This document shows, in pieces, positions 55,119 through 63,747 of a DNA stretch of 64,000 bases. This stretch comes from Dinghuibacter sp964544695 (lineage in GTDB: Bacteria; Bacteroidota; Bacteroidia; Chitinophagales; Chitinophagaceae), in NCBI GenBank assembly GCA_964544695.1, contig CAZJDB010000250.1, positions 1 through 64,000 on the forward strand, given 5' to 3'. The stretch's first letter is position 1; every line of letters begins with the position of its first letter. Below the pieces are notes generated by a model that had not been told where the DNA came from, did not search any database, and was given only the letters and a program-made list of their open reading frames with translations. The position numbers and the translations under genes are program-made.

Positions 55119-55132
55119 GGCGCCGAAGCGCC
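55119..55132 (-). repeat. GC hairpin with TTCG tetraloop between recG and the PKD gene
   Basis: On the minus strand GGCGC-TTCG-GCGCC, a hairpin with the extra-stable UUCG loop in RNA. It lies 31 bases after the recG stop and 13 before the PKD gene start. It may end or stabilise the recG transcript. Confidence 0.55.
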
Positions 55133-55163
55133 TATAAACGATCTGACAGGCGCAAAAGTTGTG

Positions 55164-57257
55164 CTAAGATATCTTACTCCAGGCTGTTTTACCCTTCTTA
55201 GACAAAAGAAAGTCGCGAATGATCCGGTTGCCTGGAAGGGAGAGGTCGGGATCCTCCCCGGTGATCCGGACCGCCTCTTGCTTAGCCAGGTCCAGCCATA
55301 ACCTGTCTTGGACTATCGAAGCCAGCTTGAAGTTTAACAGGCCGCTTTGTCTTGTCCCTTCTATATCCCCCGGCCCCCGGAGCTCCAAATCCTTTTCGGC
55401 GATCTCAAAACCATTGCCGGTAGCGGTCATGATCCTGATCCTTTCCCTGGCTTCAGCGGCCAGCCGGCTTCCGGTCATCAGTATACAATAGCTCTGATCC
55501 GAACTCCTGCCTACCCTTCCCCTGAGCTGGTGGAGTTGGGAAAGCCCGAATTTTTCGGCGCTTTCGATGACCATGACGCTGGCATTGGGCACGTTCACCC
55601 CGACCTCGATCACCGTGGTCGAGACCATGATTTGGGTATCCCCCGAGACGAAACGCTGCATGTTCGTTTCCTTGATGTCCGCGCTTTGCCTTCCATGCAC
55701 CATACTGATCCAATAGGAGGGTTCGGGGAAATAAGCCTTGACGTTTTCGTATCCTTTCATCAGGTCCTCGTAGTCCAGGGTCTCGGATTCCTCGATCAGT
55801 GGGAAGATGATATATGCCTGACGGCCCTTCATAATTTCGGATTTGATAAAATCCATGACCCTGGCCCTGACGGAATCATACCGGTGAACGGTCACGATGG
55901 GCAAGCGTCCGGGAGGTAGTTCATCCATGACGCTGTAATCCAGATCCCCATAGGCCGTCATGGCGAGCGTCCGGGGGATGGGAGTGGCCGTCATAACCAG
56001 GATGTGGGGAGGGAGCACCCCTTTCTTCCACAGGCTGGCCCTTTGAGCTACCCCGAAACGGTGCTGCTCGTCGATGACGGCCAGGCCCAGTTGGTGAAAA
56101 ACCACGCTGTCTTCGATCAGGGCGTGCGTACCTACGACGATGTGGATACTTCCCCCCTTGAGCCCTTCTAATACTTCCCTTCTTTCGCGGCCCCGGGTAG
56201 AGCCCGTCAGCAACGCCACGCGAACCGGCAGGGGCGCCAGCGCCCGGCTGATATCATCGAAGTGTTGCTGGGCCAGAATTTCGGTAGGGGCCATGAGGCA
56301 ACCCTGAAATCCATTATCTACCGACAACAGCAGGGTCAGGACAGCTACGACGGTTTTCCCGCTACCCACATCGCCTTGAAGCAGACGGTTCATTTGGCGA
56401 CCCAGACCCGTATCCTTCCGGATTTCCCTTATCACCCTTTTTTGGGCATTGGTCAACTCGAAGGGCAGGAGGTCCCTGAAGTAGGTATTGAACAGGTCCC
56501 CCACCCGGGTGAACACGGGGCCATGCGAGACCCGGTGACGCTCCAGGCGAATCAGGTTCAGGCGGATTTGGGAAAAAAAGAACTCTTCGAATTTCAAGCG
56601 GTCCAAGGCTTTCTTATGTGCATCCGCACCGGTTGGAAAGTGCGCCTGCCGGAAGCTGTCGTACCTGGAAGGGAAATCAAATTTCCGGATCAGGTCCCCC
56701 GGGAGGTTTTCGGGGATATCGGCCGGAGTCAATGCTTCGAACAATTGGAAAGCCAGTTTGGCGATCTGTCGGCCATTCAACCCCCTGGCCTTTAGCTTCT
56801 CCGTACTGGGATATACCGGTTCCAGGAAAGACTTTCCGTTCATTTTTTCCGGGGCAAAGACCTCCAGCTCCGGGTGCACGATCTGGGGTCGTCCCATGAA
56901 AAAGCCCAGCTTCCCGAAAATCAGGTACCGGCTGCCCGCCTGCACCTGCTTATGAACCCAGGATATACCCTGGAACCAGGTCAGTTCCAGGGACCCGGTT
57001 CCATCGGAGACCTGGGCAACGAGTCGCCTGGATCGTTTATCCCCCTGTTCTTCCAGGCTGTGGACGACACCCGCCACCTGCACGTATTCCAGTTGGGAAG
57101 AAAGCTCTGCGATGGGACGAACCTGGGTTCTGTCGATATGGCGGAAAGGGAAGCACTCGAGCAAATCTCCGAAAGTGAATATTTGCAATTCCTTTTTCAG
57201 AAGGTCCGCCCGCTGGGGTCCAACGCCTTTCAGGTACTCTATGGGATTGCTTAGAAT
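55164..57257 (-). CDS. recG: ATP-dependent DNA helicase RecG (probable ATT start)
   Basis: Branch-migrating helicase of about 697 residues that remodels stalled forks and Holliday junctions. Walker A LLQGDVGSGKTVVA, Walker B box AVIDEQHRFG, helicase motif III MTATPIPRTLAM and motif VI QLRGRVGRSSDQSY are intact. The wedge (OB) domain lies at about 55-150. The conserved N terminus, SNPIEYLKGVGPQRADLLKK, is encoded upstream of the first usable standard start (TTG 57188). No ATG, GTG or TTG precedes it in frame before a TGA and the promoter, so ATT 57257 or ATT 57269 is the likely start. A sequence error cannot be excluded. Confidence 0.93.
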   Translation of the reverse strand: MLSNPIEYLKGVGPQRADLLKKELQIFTFGDLLECFPFRHIDRTQVRPIAELSSQLEYVQVAGVVHSLEEQGDKRSRRLVAQVSDGTGSLELTWFQGISWVHKQVQAGSRYLIFGKLGFFMGRPQIVHPELEVFAPEKMNGKSFLEPVYPSTEKLKARGLNGRQIAKLAFQLFEALTPADIPENLPGDLIRKFDFPSRYDSFRQAHFPTGADAHKKALDRLKFEEFFFSQIRLNLIRLERHRVSHGPVFTRVGDLFNTYFRDLLPFELTNAQKRVIREIRKDTGLGRQMNRLLQGDVGSGKTVVAVLTLLLSVDNGFQGCLMAPTEILAQQHFDDISRALAPLPVRVALLTGSTRGRERREVLEGLKGGSIHIVVGTHALIEDSVVFHQLGLAVIDEQHRFGVAQRASLWKKGVLPPHILVMTATPIPRTLAMTAYGDLDYSVMDELPPGRLPIVTVHRYDSVRARVMDFIKSEIMKGRQAYIIFPLIEESETLDYEDLMKGYENVKAYFPEPSYWISMVHGRQSADIKETNMQRFVSGDTQIMVSTTVIEVGVNVPNASVMVIESAEKFGLSQLHQLRGRVGRSSDQSYCILMTGSRLAAEARERIRIMTATGNGFEIAEKDLELRGPGDIEGTRQSGLLNFKLASIVQDRLWLDLAKQEAVRITGEDPDLSLPGNRIIRDFLLSKKGKTAWSKIS

Positions 57258-57277
57258 GATGGTTCCAATCTTTGACG

Positions 57278-57285
57278 CAAAAATA
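57278..57285 (-). promoter_or_regulatory. -7 box of recG
   Basis: TATTTTTG on the minus strand matches TAnnTTTG exactly. It lies about 8-20 bases before the two candidate ATT start codons and just after the MgtC-like gene's stop, so the mRNA cannot include an earlier start. Confidence 0.5.
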
Positions 57286-57289
57286 GCGA

Positions 57290-57928
57290 TCAGTTGTCAA
57301 AGGTCAGGATGCGGGAATCCTCGAGCAAGTGCTGATCGAGCAGCACGAAGCGGCTGGCCTTTCCTCGAAGCTCATAACAGGCGGTCACCTGATCCCTGTC
57401 CCGGCTTTCCTTTACTTTGGTGAATCCGATCCCCATTCGCTTGAAGTCGTCCTCCAGTTGCCGCGATTTGAGCGTTTCTGCATGGAAGGTCATCTTATAG
57501 CTCCGGTACTGGTTCAGACTGTCCACGAACTTCTGGATATATTCGAACCCAGCAAGCACCACCAAAGCCCCGAGGGTAGTGGCGGCAGCCAGCGAATAAT
57601 TTCCCACCCCCACCGTCATTCCAATGGCAGAGGCTACCCAAATGGCCGTGGCGGTCGTAAGCCCTGAAATCGATCCGTTTTCCTTGAAGATGACCCCCGC
57701 ACCCAGGAACCCAATGCCCTGCACGATATTGGAGGCGATCCTGTCGGGGCTGCCCGGAGCTCCCATGAAACGGGATACGATGGTGAACAGGCAGGCCCCC
57801 AGGCTGATCATGGTCATGGTGCGGAAACCTGCTGCCTTGCTGCGGTATTCGCGTTCCAGCCCCAGGAAGGCGCCCAGGACGATGGACACCGCTATTTTAA
57901 TGAAGTCTTCGGTGCTAACCTGCATCAT
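57290..57928 (-). CDS. MgtC/SapB-family membrane protein
   Basis: Protein of 212 residues: five hydrophobic helices in the first 140 residues with the MgtC-family hallmarks GLEREYRSKAAGFRT and FLGAGVIFKENGSISGLTTA, then a small cytosolic domain. Family members are linked to magnesium stress and membrane potential; exact role here unknown. ATG 57928 overlaps the ThuA-like gene's stop by four bases. Confidence 0.92.
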   Translation of the reverse strand: MMQVSTEDFIKIAVSIVLGAFLGLEREYRSKAAGFRTMTMISLGACLFTIVSRFMGAPGSPDRIASNIVQGIGFLGAGVIFKENGSISGLTTATAIWVASAIGMTVGVGNYSLAAATTLGALVVLAGFEYIQKFVDSLNQYRSYKMTFHAETLKSRQLEDDFKRMGIGFTKVKESRDRDQVTACYELRGKASRFVLLDQHLLEDSRILTFDN

Positions 57929-58641
57929 TTGGACCTCCCCAATGCGTATTCGATCCCTCCCAGCACATGCCCCAGGTAGAGGGGATCCGACCACGAGGCA
58001 TCCGTATGCCCGAGCTCGGTATAAAAGGCCCTCCCTCCGTCATAAGTGTGCTTCCAGGCCATGGGATGGAAGTCTCCATTCAATCCGCCTTTATAACTTT
58101 TCTCATCGATCGTGATCAGCACGTGCAGATCGGGTTGGATATCCCGGAAATTGTACCATTCGTCGAAGCGGCTCCAGGTAGTCGGCAAATCCCTTGTCGC
58201 GATGTCCGTGGAGTCGATGACATGCAAAGTCGCTTGTTGTTGCTCGGGGTGTTTCAGGAAGTAGGCGCCCACGAGTTTTCCATACCAGGGCCAGCCGTAT
58301 TCGGTATCGGTGGCTGCGTGAACGCCCACGAATCCTTTCCCGGATTCGATAAAGCGTTCGAAGGCCATCTCCTCAAGCGTATCCAGCACGTCCCCGGTAG
58401 TGCTAAGGAAGATGACGGCGCCGTATTTTTTCAAGTTGTCATCCGTGAACACCGAGGCGTCTTCCGTGGTATCCACGGCGAATCCGTGTTCCTTCCCAAG
58501 GTTCATGATGGCCAACTTACCCGGCCCGATCGAAGCATGCCTGTACCCGGCCGTTTTACTGAACACCAGGACGCGGGGCAGAGGCTTGGTGGCTCCCCCT
58601 AAAAGGCAAGCCAGACATAGGGCAAGCAATCCTTTTTTCAT
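57925..58641 (-). CDS. Exported ThuA-like protein
   Basis: Protein of 238 residues of the ThuA family, which has a glutamine-amidotransferase-like fold and is linked to trehalose or other sugar use. A signal peptide (about 1-17) suggests the periplasm. Typical segments are LVFSKTAGYRHASI, GFVGVHAATDTEYGWPWYGKLVG (part) and the C-terminal GHTDASWSDPLYLGH. No sugar genes adjoin it except downstream MgtC, with which it overlaps by four bases. Confidence 0.9.
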   Translation of the reverse strand: MKKGLLALCLACLLGGATKPLPRVLVFSKTAGYRHASIGPGKLAIMNLGKEHGFAVDTTEDASVFTDDNLKKYGAVIFLSTTGDVLDTLEEMAFERFIESGKGFVGVHAATDTEYGWPWYGKLVGAYFLKHPEQQQATLHVIDSTDIATRDLPTTWSRFDEWYNFRDIQPDLHVLITIDEKSYKGGLNGDFHPMAWKHTYDGGRAFYTELGHTDASWSDPLYLGHVLGGIEYALGRSK

Positions 58642-58680
58642 ATACTCCCATATTAGGTGTCTCTAAAATACGCTAATAAT

Positions 58681-58688
58681 TACATTTG
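58681..58688 (+). promoter_or_regulatory. -7 box of the GT39 gene
   Basis: TACATTTG matches TAnnTTTG exactly and ends 24 bases before the ATG at 58713. No -33 box at standard spacing. Confidence 0.5.
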
Positions 58689-58712
58689 CAGCAAACCAGC
58701 CGGAAGGCGCTT

Positions 58713-60233
58713 ATGGAAAAAAAGGAAGCGAGAAAAAAGGTATTGATCCTGATGGCATGTTCCCTGGCCCTTCGCATCCTTACCGCTACTTCCATAGAAC
58801 TGGGGAATGATGAAGCTTATTATGCCTTGTATCCGCGCTTTCCGGCCTGGAGCTACTTCGATCACCCCGCCATGCTTGCCTGGGCTGTCCGCTTGCTGAA
58901 CCTGGGTCTACCGGCGAATAACGCCCTGGCGATGAGGTTGCCCGCACTGGTCTTTGGCACTGCCAATATTTATATTGCCTTCCTGCTGGGCACACGCCTG
59001 AAGAACGCCCTGTGCGGGTATTACGCCGCCCTTCTCTTCGTTTCTTCGATATATGTCACCGTGATCTGCGGGGTATTCATCCTTCCGGATACGCCCCAGT
59101 CGTTCTTTTGGCTACTGGCCCTATACAGCCTGAGTGTGCAATTCCAGACTTCCGGGCGCCGATATTGGCTACTCTTCGGTCTGTTCGCCGGTCTGGCCAT
59201 CCTTTCCAAATACCATGGCGTATTTCTTTGGGTGGGAGCGGGTTTGTATGTGCTGACGACGGCGCGCAAGCAATTGGCTAACCCTTATCTCTACCTGGGC
59301 GCTTTGATTACGCTCGTTTGCCTTTTCCCCATTGTTTATTGGAACAGCCAGCACGATTGGGCTTCTTTCGTTTACCAGGGCAACCGGCCCCTGGGAACGG
59401 TGCAGGCGATCCATTGGGATAATTTGTTTCAGCAAATCCTGGGGGAATGGTTTTACAATTCCCTCTGGGTGGTAGGGCTCATCATCGCGGCGTTATTCGC
59501 GTACCGGCGAAGTCGCTACCTCGAACCCGTGAAAGTGCGATTCCTATTATGCATGAGCCTCCCACTGATTGTCTTCGTGTGGGGTCTGAGCATGCGCAGG
59601 GAAACGCTGCCCCATTGGACAGGACCCGCCTATTTTTCACTTATGCTCTTTCCGGCAGCGTGGCTGGTGGAAAGGGCGGCCGCGCCCCGCATTCTCAGGG
59701 GTTGCGTCGGCCTGACCGCGGCCCTCATCATCGCGGGTATCGTGGTAATCAACACCGGTCTCCCGAACACAAAGAGCAAGGACGACTTCACGCTTGACCT
59801 ATACGGCTGGGCCAAGACACGAAACGCCGCAGATAGCCTGCTCTCCGGCCTCGTCCGCAGGGGCGACCTGGGCCCCAACTATCAGTTCCTCCAGGTAAAT
59901 TGGTTCAACGGCGCCCACGTGGATTTTTATGTAGCCGGACCCCTGGGAAAGGAAACCTTGGTCCTGGGATCCCTCAGGGACATTCACCAGTTCTATTGGG
60001 TCAACCGGCAAAGGGACTGGTCCCGGGTAACGGACTATTGCTTCCTGACCAACAGCCGGGAATACCAAGGGGTAGACCGTCTCCCTTCCTTCATCCGTAA
60101 GGATTCCGTCCGAACGGATACCGTGGCGGTATACCGGGGAGGCCGCGTTGCCGAAGCTGTATATCTCACCATATTCAGAAATGTTTCACCTGATTCTGTT
60201 AAAGATTTTATATGCTCCCCTACTATGAAATGA
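58713..60233 (+). CDS. Family 39 glycosyltransferase (ArnT/PMT-like)
   Basis: Polytopic membrane enzyme of 506 residues that moves a sugar from a polyprenyl-phosphate donor. The catalytic Asp/Glu region of the first loop is NDEAYYALYPRFPAWSYFDHP, a clear GT-C/GT39 signature (shown in part). About eleven helices follow, then a soluble C-terminal domain of about 120 residues. ATG 58713 is chosen; a TTG at 58686 lies inside the promoter box. It overlaps gtrA by 22 bases, which fits a donor-flipping partner. Confidence 0.9.
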   Translation: MEKKEARKKVLILMACSLALRILTATSIELGNDEAYYALYPRFPAWSYFDHPAMLAWAVRLLNLGLPANNALAMRLPALVFGTANIYIAFLLGTRLKNALCGYYAALLFVSSIYVTVICGVFILPDTPQSFFWLLALYSLSVQFQTSGRRYWLLFGLFAGLAILSKYHGVFLWVGAGLYVLTTARKQLANPYLYLGALITLVCLFPIVYWNSQHDWASFVYQGNRPLGTVQAIHWDNLFQQILGEWFYNSLWVVGLIIAALFAYRRSRYLEPVKVRFLLCMSLPLIVFVWGLSMRRETLPHWTGPAYFSLMLFPAAWLVERAAAPRILRGCVGLTAALIIAGIVVINTGLPNTKSKDDFTLDLYGWAKTRNAADSLLSGLVRRGDLGPNYQFLQVNWFNGAHVDFYVAGPLGKETLVLGSLRDIHQFYWVNRQRDWSRVTDYCFLTNSREYQGVDRLPSFIRKDSVRTDTVAVYRGGRVAEAVYLTIFRNVSPDSVKDFICSPTMK

Positions 60234-60589
60234 TCCGGTTTGGTACCGTCGGGGTCGGCGGCACCGTCATTGATTTTTCCGTAACCTGGGCCCTGCGGGA
60301 AAAAGCAAAGTGGAATCAATACCTGGCCAGTTCCATTGGGTTCACCCTGGCTGCCACCAATAACTTCTTCTGGAACAAGTATTGGACTTTCCGCAACACC
60401 AGCCACGCCTATCTCCAGCAATATTCGCTGTTCATGCTCATTTCCTTCGGCGGACTCCTGCTCAACAACCTCGTGATCTGGATTTGTAACCGGAAATTGG
60501 GCTTGCATTTTTACCTGAGCAAGGCCATCGCGGTGGGCGTGGTGGTGATCTGGAACTATCTGTTGAACAAAACGATCGCCTTCCGTTAG
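60212..60589 (+). CDS. GtrA-family membrane protein
   Basis: Small four-helix membrane protein of 125 residues. The family moves polyprenyl-phosphate-linked sugars across the membrane. Helix 1 carries RFGTVGVGGTVIDFSVTW and the loop NNFFWNKYWTFR is typical. It overlaps the GT39 gene by 22 bases, so the two probably glycosylate an outer-surface or envelope molecule together. The stop codon lies in the first unit of a 27-base tandem repeat. Confidence 0.93.
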   Translation: MLPYYEMIRFGTVGVGGTVIDFSVTWALREKAKWNQYLASSIGFTLAATNNFFWNKYWTFRNTSHAYLQQYSLFMLISFGGLLLNNLVIWICNRKLGLHFYLSKAIAVGVVVIWNYLLNKTIAFR

Positions 60590-60657
60590 GCTTCGGCCCG
60601 GGTCGCCTTCCGTTAGGCTCAGGCCCGGATCGCCTTCCGTTAGGGTTTACTCCGGAT
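60577..60657. repeat. 27-base tandem repeat spanning two convergent gene ends
   Basis: Three copies of a 27-base unit beginning CGCCTTCCGTTAGG at 60577-60603, 60604-60630 and (degenerate) 60631-60657. Copy 1 holds the end and stop of gtrA; copy 3 holds the last codons and stop of the aldolase gene on the other strand. Confidence 0.8.
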
Positions 60658-61287
60658 GTCGCGGATGAGCTCCAGGACCCGTTTCGTATCCTGCGCGAGC
60701 GTCGCCGTGGCTGCGGGATTGATCAGCCGACTGCCCATCCCCACCGCGACCACGCCCGCCTTGAACCAGGCTTCGAGGTTCGACCGTTCGGGCTCGACGC
60801 CCCCCGTGGGCATGAAGGCCATTTCCGGAAACAAATCCCTGATCGAGGTGAGGAAGGCCGGCCCAAGCAGGTTTCCTGGAAAAAGCTTGACGAGGGAGGC
60901 GCCCATTTTTTCGGCCGTGATTACTTCCGTAGGAGTCATACACCCCGGAACCCAGTAGTGGTTGTGGACATTCGCCACCGCGCCCACTTCGTCGGGCACT
61001 CCAGGTGAGATCAGGAAGTCTGCGCCTTCCAAAAGGAATTGACGCGCCTGTTCCCCCGTTTTGATGGTCCCGATGCCCAGGGTTATACCCGGCAAGTCGA
61101 GGCGGCGCAAACGGGCGAAATTTTTCAGCGCCTCGGGGCCCCGGTTGGTGAATTCCACGACCCGGCTGCCTCCTTCATACAAAGCCCTGAGGATGGCCTC
61201 GCATACTTCGGGGTCAGGTTGGAAGTACAGGGGCAGGAGGCCCTGCTCCCTGATCTTTTTGAATATGGGGTGGTCGTTATTGTGCAT
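60640..61287 (-). CDS. 2-keto-3-deoxy-6-phosphogluconate aldolase
   Basis: Class I aldolase of 215 residues of the KDPG/KHG family, which splits KDPG into pyruvate and glyceraldehyde-3-phosphate at the end of uronate breakdown. Visible are the active-site Glu in RVVEFTNRG, GIGTIKTGEQ, the Schiff-base Lys in LVKLFPGNLLGP and the phosphate-binding MPTGGVEPER. It overlaps the kinase gene by 11 bases, placing it last in the uxaC-kinase-aldolase operon. Confidence 0.94.
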   Translation of the reverse strand: MHNNDHPIFKKIREQGLLPLYFQPDPEVCEAILRALYEGGSRVVEFTNRGPEALKNFARLRRLDLPGITLGIGTIKTGEQARQFLLEGADFLISPGVPDEVGAVANVHNHYWVPGCMTPTEVITAEKMGASLVKLFPGNLLGPAFLTSIRDLFPEMAFMPTGGVEPERSNLEAWFKAGVVAVGMGSRLINPAATATLAQDTKRVLELIRDIRSKP

Positions 61288-62275
61288 ATCTGTTCATAAT
61301 CTGTGCTACGGTTTGACGTGTGGAATCTCCCAGCTCCTGCAGCTTTCCGAAGGCAGCCGCGGCGGCGAATTCGATGACGTTCCCGGGCGTCCACCCCTGG
61401 CAAAGTCCAAATATCAGGCCACCCATGAAACAATCTCCGCTGCCCACCTTGTCGACGACGGTGGGGGTAAAATATTCCCGCGAAACACTCATGGAATCCT
61501 TGCCGGCCAGGCTGGCAAAATACTTCAGGCCTTCCAGCTCGAAACGGAAGGTATTGGCCACGTACCGGCACCTGGGGAACCTGCGCATGATTTCTTCGGA
61601 AGTGATTCGCGCATGTTCCAGATAGGATGCCGAGGCGTGAACAAAGGGATCGATGGGAATGCCCAACAAGCTTTCGGCTGCCCACAGGTTGCCCATCACG
61701 ACATCGCAATTGCTCACCAAATCGGGCATGACTTCGGTCGGCGACGCTCCGTATTGCCACAGCTTCGCCCTATAATTGAGGTCGACCGAAATGGTGATCC
61801 CCAGGCGCGTGGCCACCTCCAGTGCTTCCCGGCAAACCTCGGCCACAGGGGCCGTCAGGGCGGGACTTATCGCGCTGAAGTGGAACCATGTGATTCCTTT
61901 CAGCACGGTATCCCAATCGATCATCCCTGGTTCCAGGCCCGCAAACGAAGAATACGCCCGGTCATAAATCACGCCGGCGTGTTGCAGATCCGAGCCTTGC
62001 GGAAGGTAATAAGTTCCCAGCCGTGCGCCCGTCCAAACCACCGAGGGTCGAACGCCCAGGCCTTGAAGATAGTTCTCGATTTCCCTGGACAAATAATGGT
62101 CGGGCATTGCCGTACCGTAGACCACGGGAAGCCCCCATCGGGCCAGTGCGCTGGCCACGTTGGCCTCGGCGCCCCCCACATATACGGGCATCTGCGCATC
62201 GGCCAGCCATTGACCGCCCAGCACGGGTGACATGCGCAACAAGATTTCGCCGAAACAAAACACTAGAGGTTCCAT
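61277..62275 (-). CDS. kdgK: PfkB-family kinase, probable 2-keto-3-deoxygluconate kinase
   Basis: Sugar kinase of 332 residues that would phosphorylate KDG to KDPG. It opens CFGEILLRMSP and has GGAEANVASALARWG at the substrate end. The catalytic anion-hole motif is VDKVGSGDCFMGGLIFGL, with Cys where many relatives have Ala. The setting between uronate isomerase and KDPG aldolase makes KDG the best substrate guess. Overlaps uxaC by 13 bases and the aldolase gene by 11. Confidence 0.9.
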   Translation of the reverse strand: MEPLVFCFGEILLRMSPVLGGQWLADAQMPVYVGGAEANVASALARWGLPVVYGTAMPDHYLSREIENYLQGLGVRPSVVWTGARLGTYYLPQGSDLQHAGVIYDRAYSSFAGLEPGMIDWDTVLKGITWFHFSAISPALTAPVAEVCREALEVATRLGITISVDLNYRAKLWQYGASPTEVMPDLVSNCDVVMGNLWAAESLLGIPIDPFVHASASYLEHARITSEEIMRRFPRCRYVANTFRFELEGLKYFASLAGKDSMSVSREYFTPTVVDKVGSGDCFMGGLIFGLCQGWTPGNVIEFAAAAAFGKLQELGDSTRQTVAQIMNRYAQ

Positions 62276-63699
62276 CCAAAATAATTCCGGGCGTTATGGT
62301 AACAAATGTCGCCGATGACCTTCCCGATCCAGGGCAAATCCCGGGGCAGTTCTCCGTTCTCCACGTCTTCCCCGAAAAGGCGGCACAAAAGCCTCCTGAA
62401 GTATTCGTGGCGCGGATAGGAAAGGAAGCTTCGCGAGTCGGTGAGCATTCCCACGAAACGGCTGAGCAATCCCATATCGGATAAGCTATTGAGTTGTTGG
62501 GTCATTCCATCCTTCTGATCCAGGAACCACCACGCCGCTCCGAATTGGATTTTTCCAGGTAAAGAGCCGTCGTTGAAATTCCCCGTCATGGTTGCCATCA
62601 CGGCGTTGTCGGATGGATTTATATTATACACGATGGTCTTTGCCAGGTGATTCCCCGTATCCAGCTTGTCCAGAAAGCGAGATAGGGCCCTGGCCTGTGA
62701 GAAGTCCCCGATGGAATCCCAACCGGTGTCCGGACCCAACTCCCTCCACTTCCTCGTATTGTTGTTCCGCAATGCCCCGAGGTGGAATTGCTGGACCCAG
62801 CCCTTTTCCCAATCCCATTCGGCAAGTCTCAACAACAGGGCTGATTTGAATGCCCTGGCGCCCTCACGATCGGGCACTTTACCCGAGCGGACGGCATCGA
62901 AAACGCGTTTGACCTGCGCCTCCGAAAAATCATCCGCATATAATTCCTCCAATCCATGGTCGGATATGGAGCATCCGTTGGCCGCAAAAAAATCGTGTCG
63001 GCTTTTCAAAGCCCTTAGCAGGTCGTCGTATCCCGAAATGGAAATTCCTGAAGCCGCTTCCAGTCGGTTCAAATAGGTATTGTATACTCCGGGGTCATCC
63101 ACCAGCAATGCATTGTCGGGCCGGAAAGCCGGGAGGACCTTCGTCGCGCCGGCCGCTGAGCCCATTGCGCCACCTGCTACCCGGCCCGATTCGCGGATCG
63201 CCCGGTGATGCTCCAGGTCGTCAGCCGGATCGTCCGTAGTGCAAACGATTTCGACATTCATTTTCGCCAATAATCCCTTCGTCGAAAAGCCGGGTGTGCG
63301 CAACATCTCCGAGGCCGCCTTGTAAATGCGCCCGGCAGACGCCGGGTTCAAAACCTCATCGATCCCGAAATACCGTAGCAGTTCCAGGTGGGTCCAGTGA
63401 TACAAGGGGTTTCGTAAAGTATAGGGGACCGTGGCCGCCCATTGGTCGAATTTTTCCGCATCCGGTTTGTCACCAGTGCAATACCCTTCGGCGATCCCGT
63501 TGGCGCGCATCGCCCTCCATTTATAATGGTCTCCTGCCAACCAGGCCTGGGTCAGGTTTTCGAAGCGGTGGTCGGAAGCGATCAGGGCGGGGGATAAATG
63601 GCAATGGTAGTCTATGATGGGCAGCCCGACCGCAAATTCATGGTACAGGTGGCGAGCGGTTTCCGTATTCAGCAGGAATTGATCATCCAGGAACTGCAT
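62263..63699 (-). CDS. uxaC: Glucuronate isomerase
   Basis: Amidohydrolase-fold isomerase of 478 residues that converts glucuronate to fructuronate and galacturonate to tagaturonate. Hallmarks are the early metal motif IDYHCHLSP, ICTTDDPADDLEHH (shown with its start as VCTTDD), and RFVGMLTDSRSFLSYPRHEYFRR (part) near the end. First gene of the three-gene uronate operon. The reductase and dehydratase steps (uxuB/uxaB, uxuA/uxaA) needed to reach KDG are not in this window. Confidence 0.97.
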   Translation of the reverse strand: MQFLDDQFLLNTETARHLYHEFAVGLPIIDYHCHLSPALIASDHRFENLTQAWLAGDHYKWRAMRANGIAEGYCTGDKPDAEKFDQWAATVPYTLRNPLYHWTHLELLRYFGIDEVLNPASAGRIYKAASEMLRTPGFSTKGLLAKMNVEIVCTTDDPADDLEHHRAIRESGRVAGGAMGSAAGATKVLPAFRPDNALLVDDPGVYNTYLNRLEAASGISISGYDDLLRALKSRHDFFAANGCSISDHGLEELYADDFSEAQVKRVFDAVRSGKVPDREGARAFKSALLLRLAEWDWEKGWVQQFHLGALRNNNTRKWRELGPDTGWDSIGDFSQARALSRFLDKLDTGNHLAKTIVYNINPSDNAVMATMTGNFNDGSLPGKIQFGAAWWFLDQKDGMTQQLNSLSDMGLLSRFVGMLTDSRSFLSYPRHEYFRRLLCRLFGEDVENGELPRDLPWIGKVIGDICYHNARNYFGWNL

Positions 63700-63747
63700 A
63701 GCCGAAGGTAAAGGAAAAAAGAGTACATTTATTCAAGGATGCATGCC

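Noticed and set aside
61061..62230. 389-codon open frame on the plus strand
   Set aside because: Antisense to the KDG kinase and KDPG aldolase genes; low-quality composition and no domain.
63724..63731. TACATTTA as a -7 box for the ECF sigma gene
   Set aside because: Last base differs from TAnnTTTG and no -33 box is present; too weak to list.
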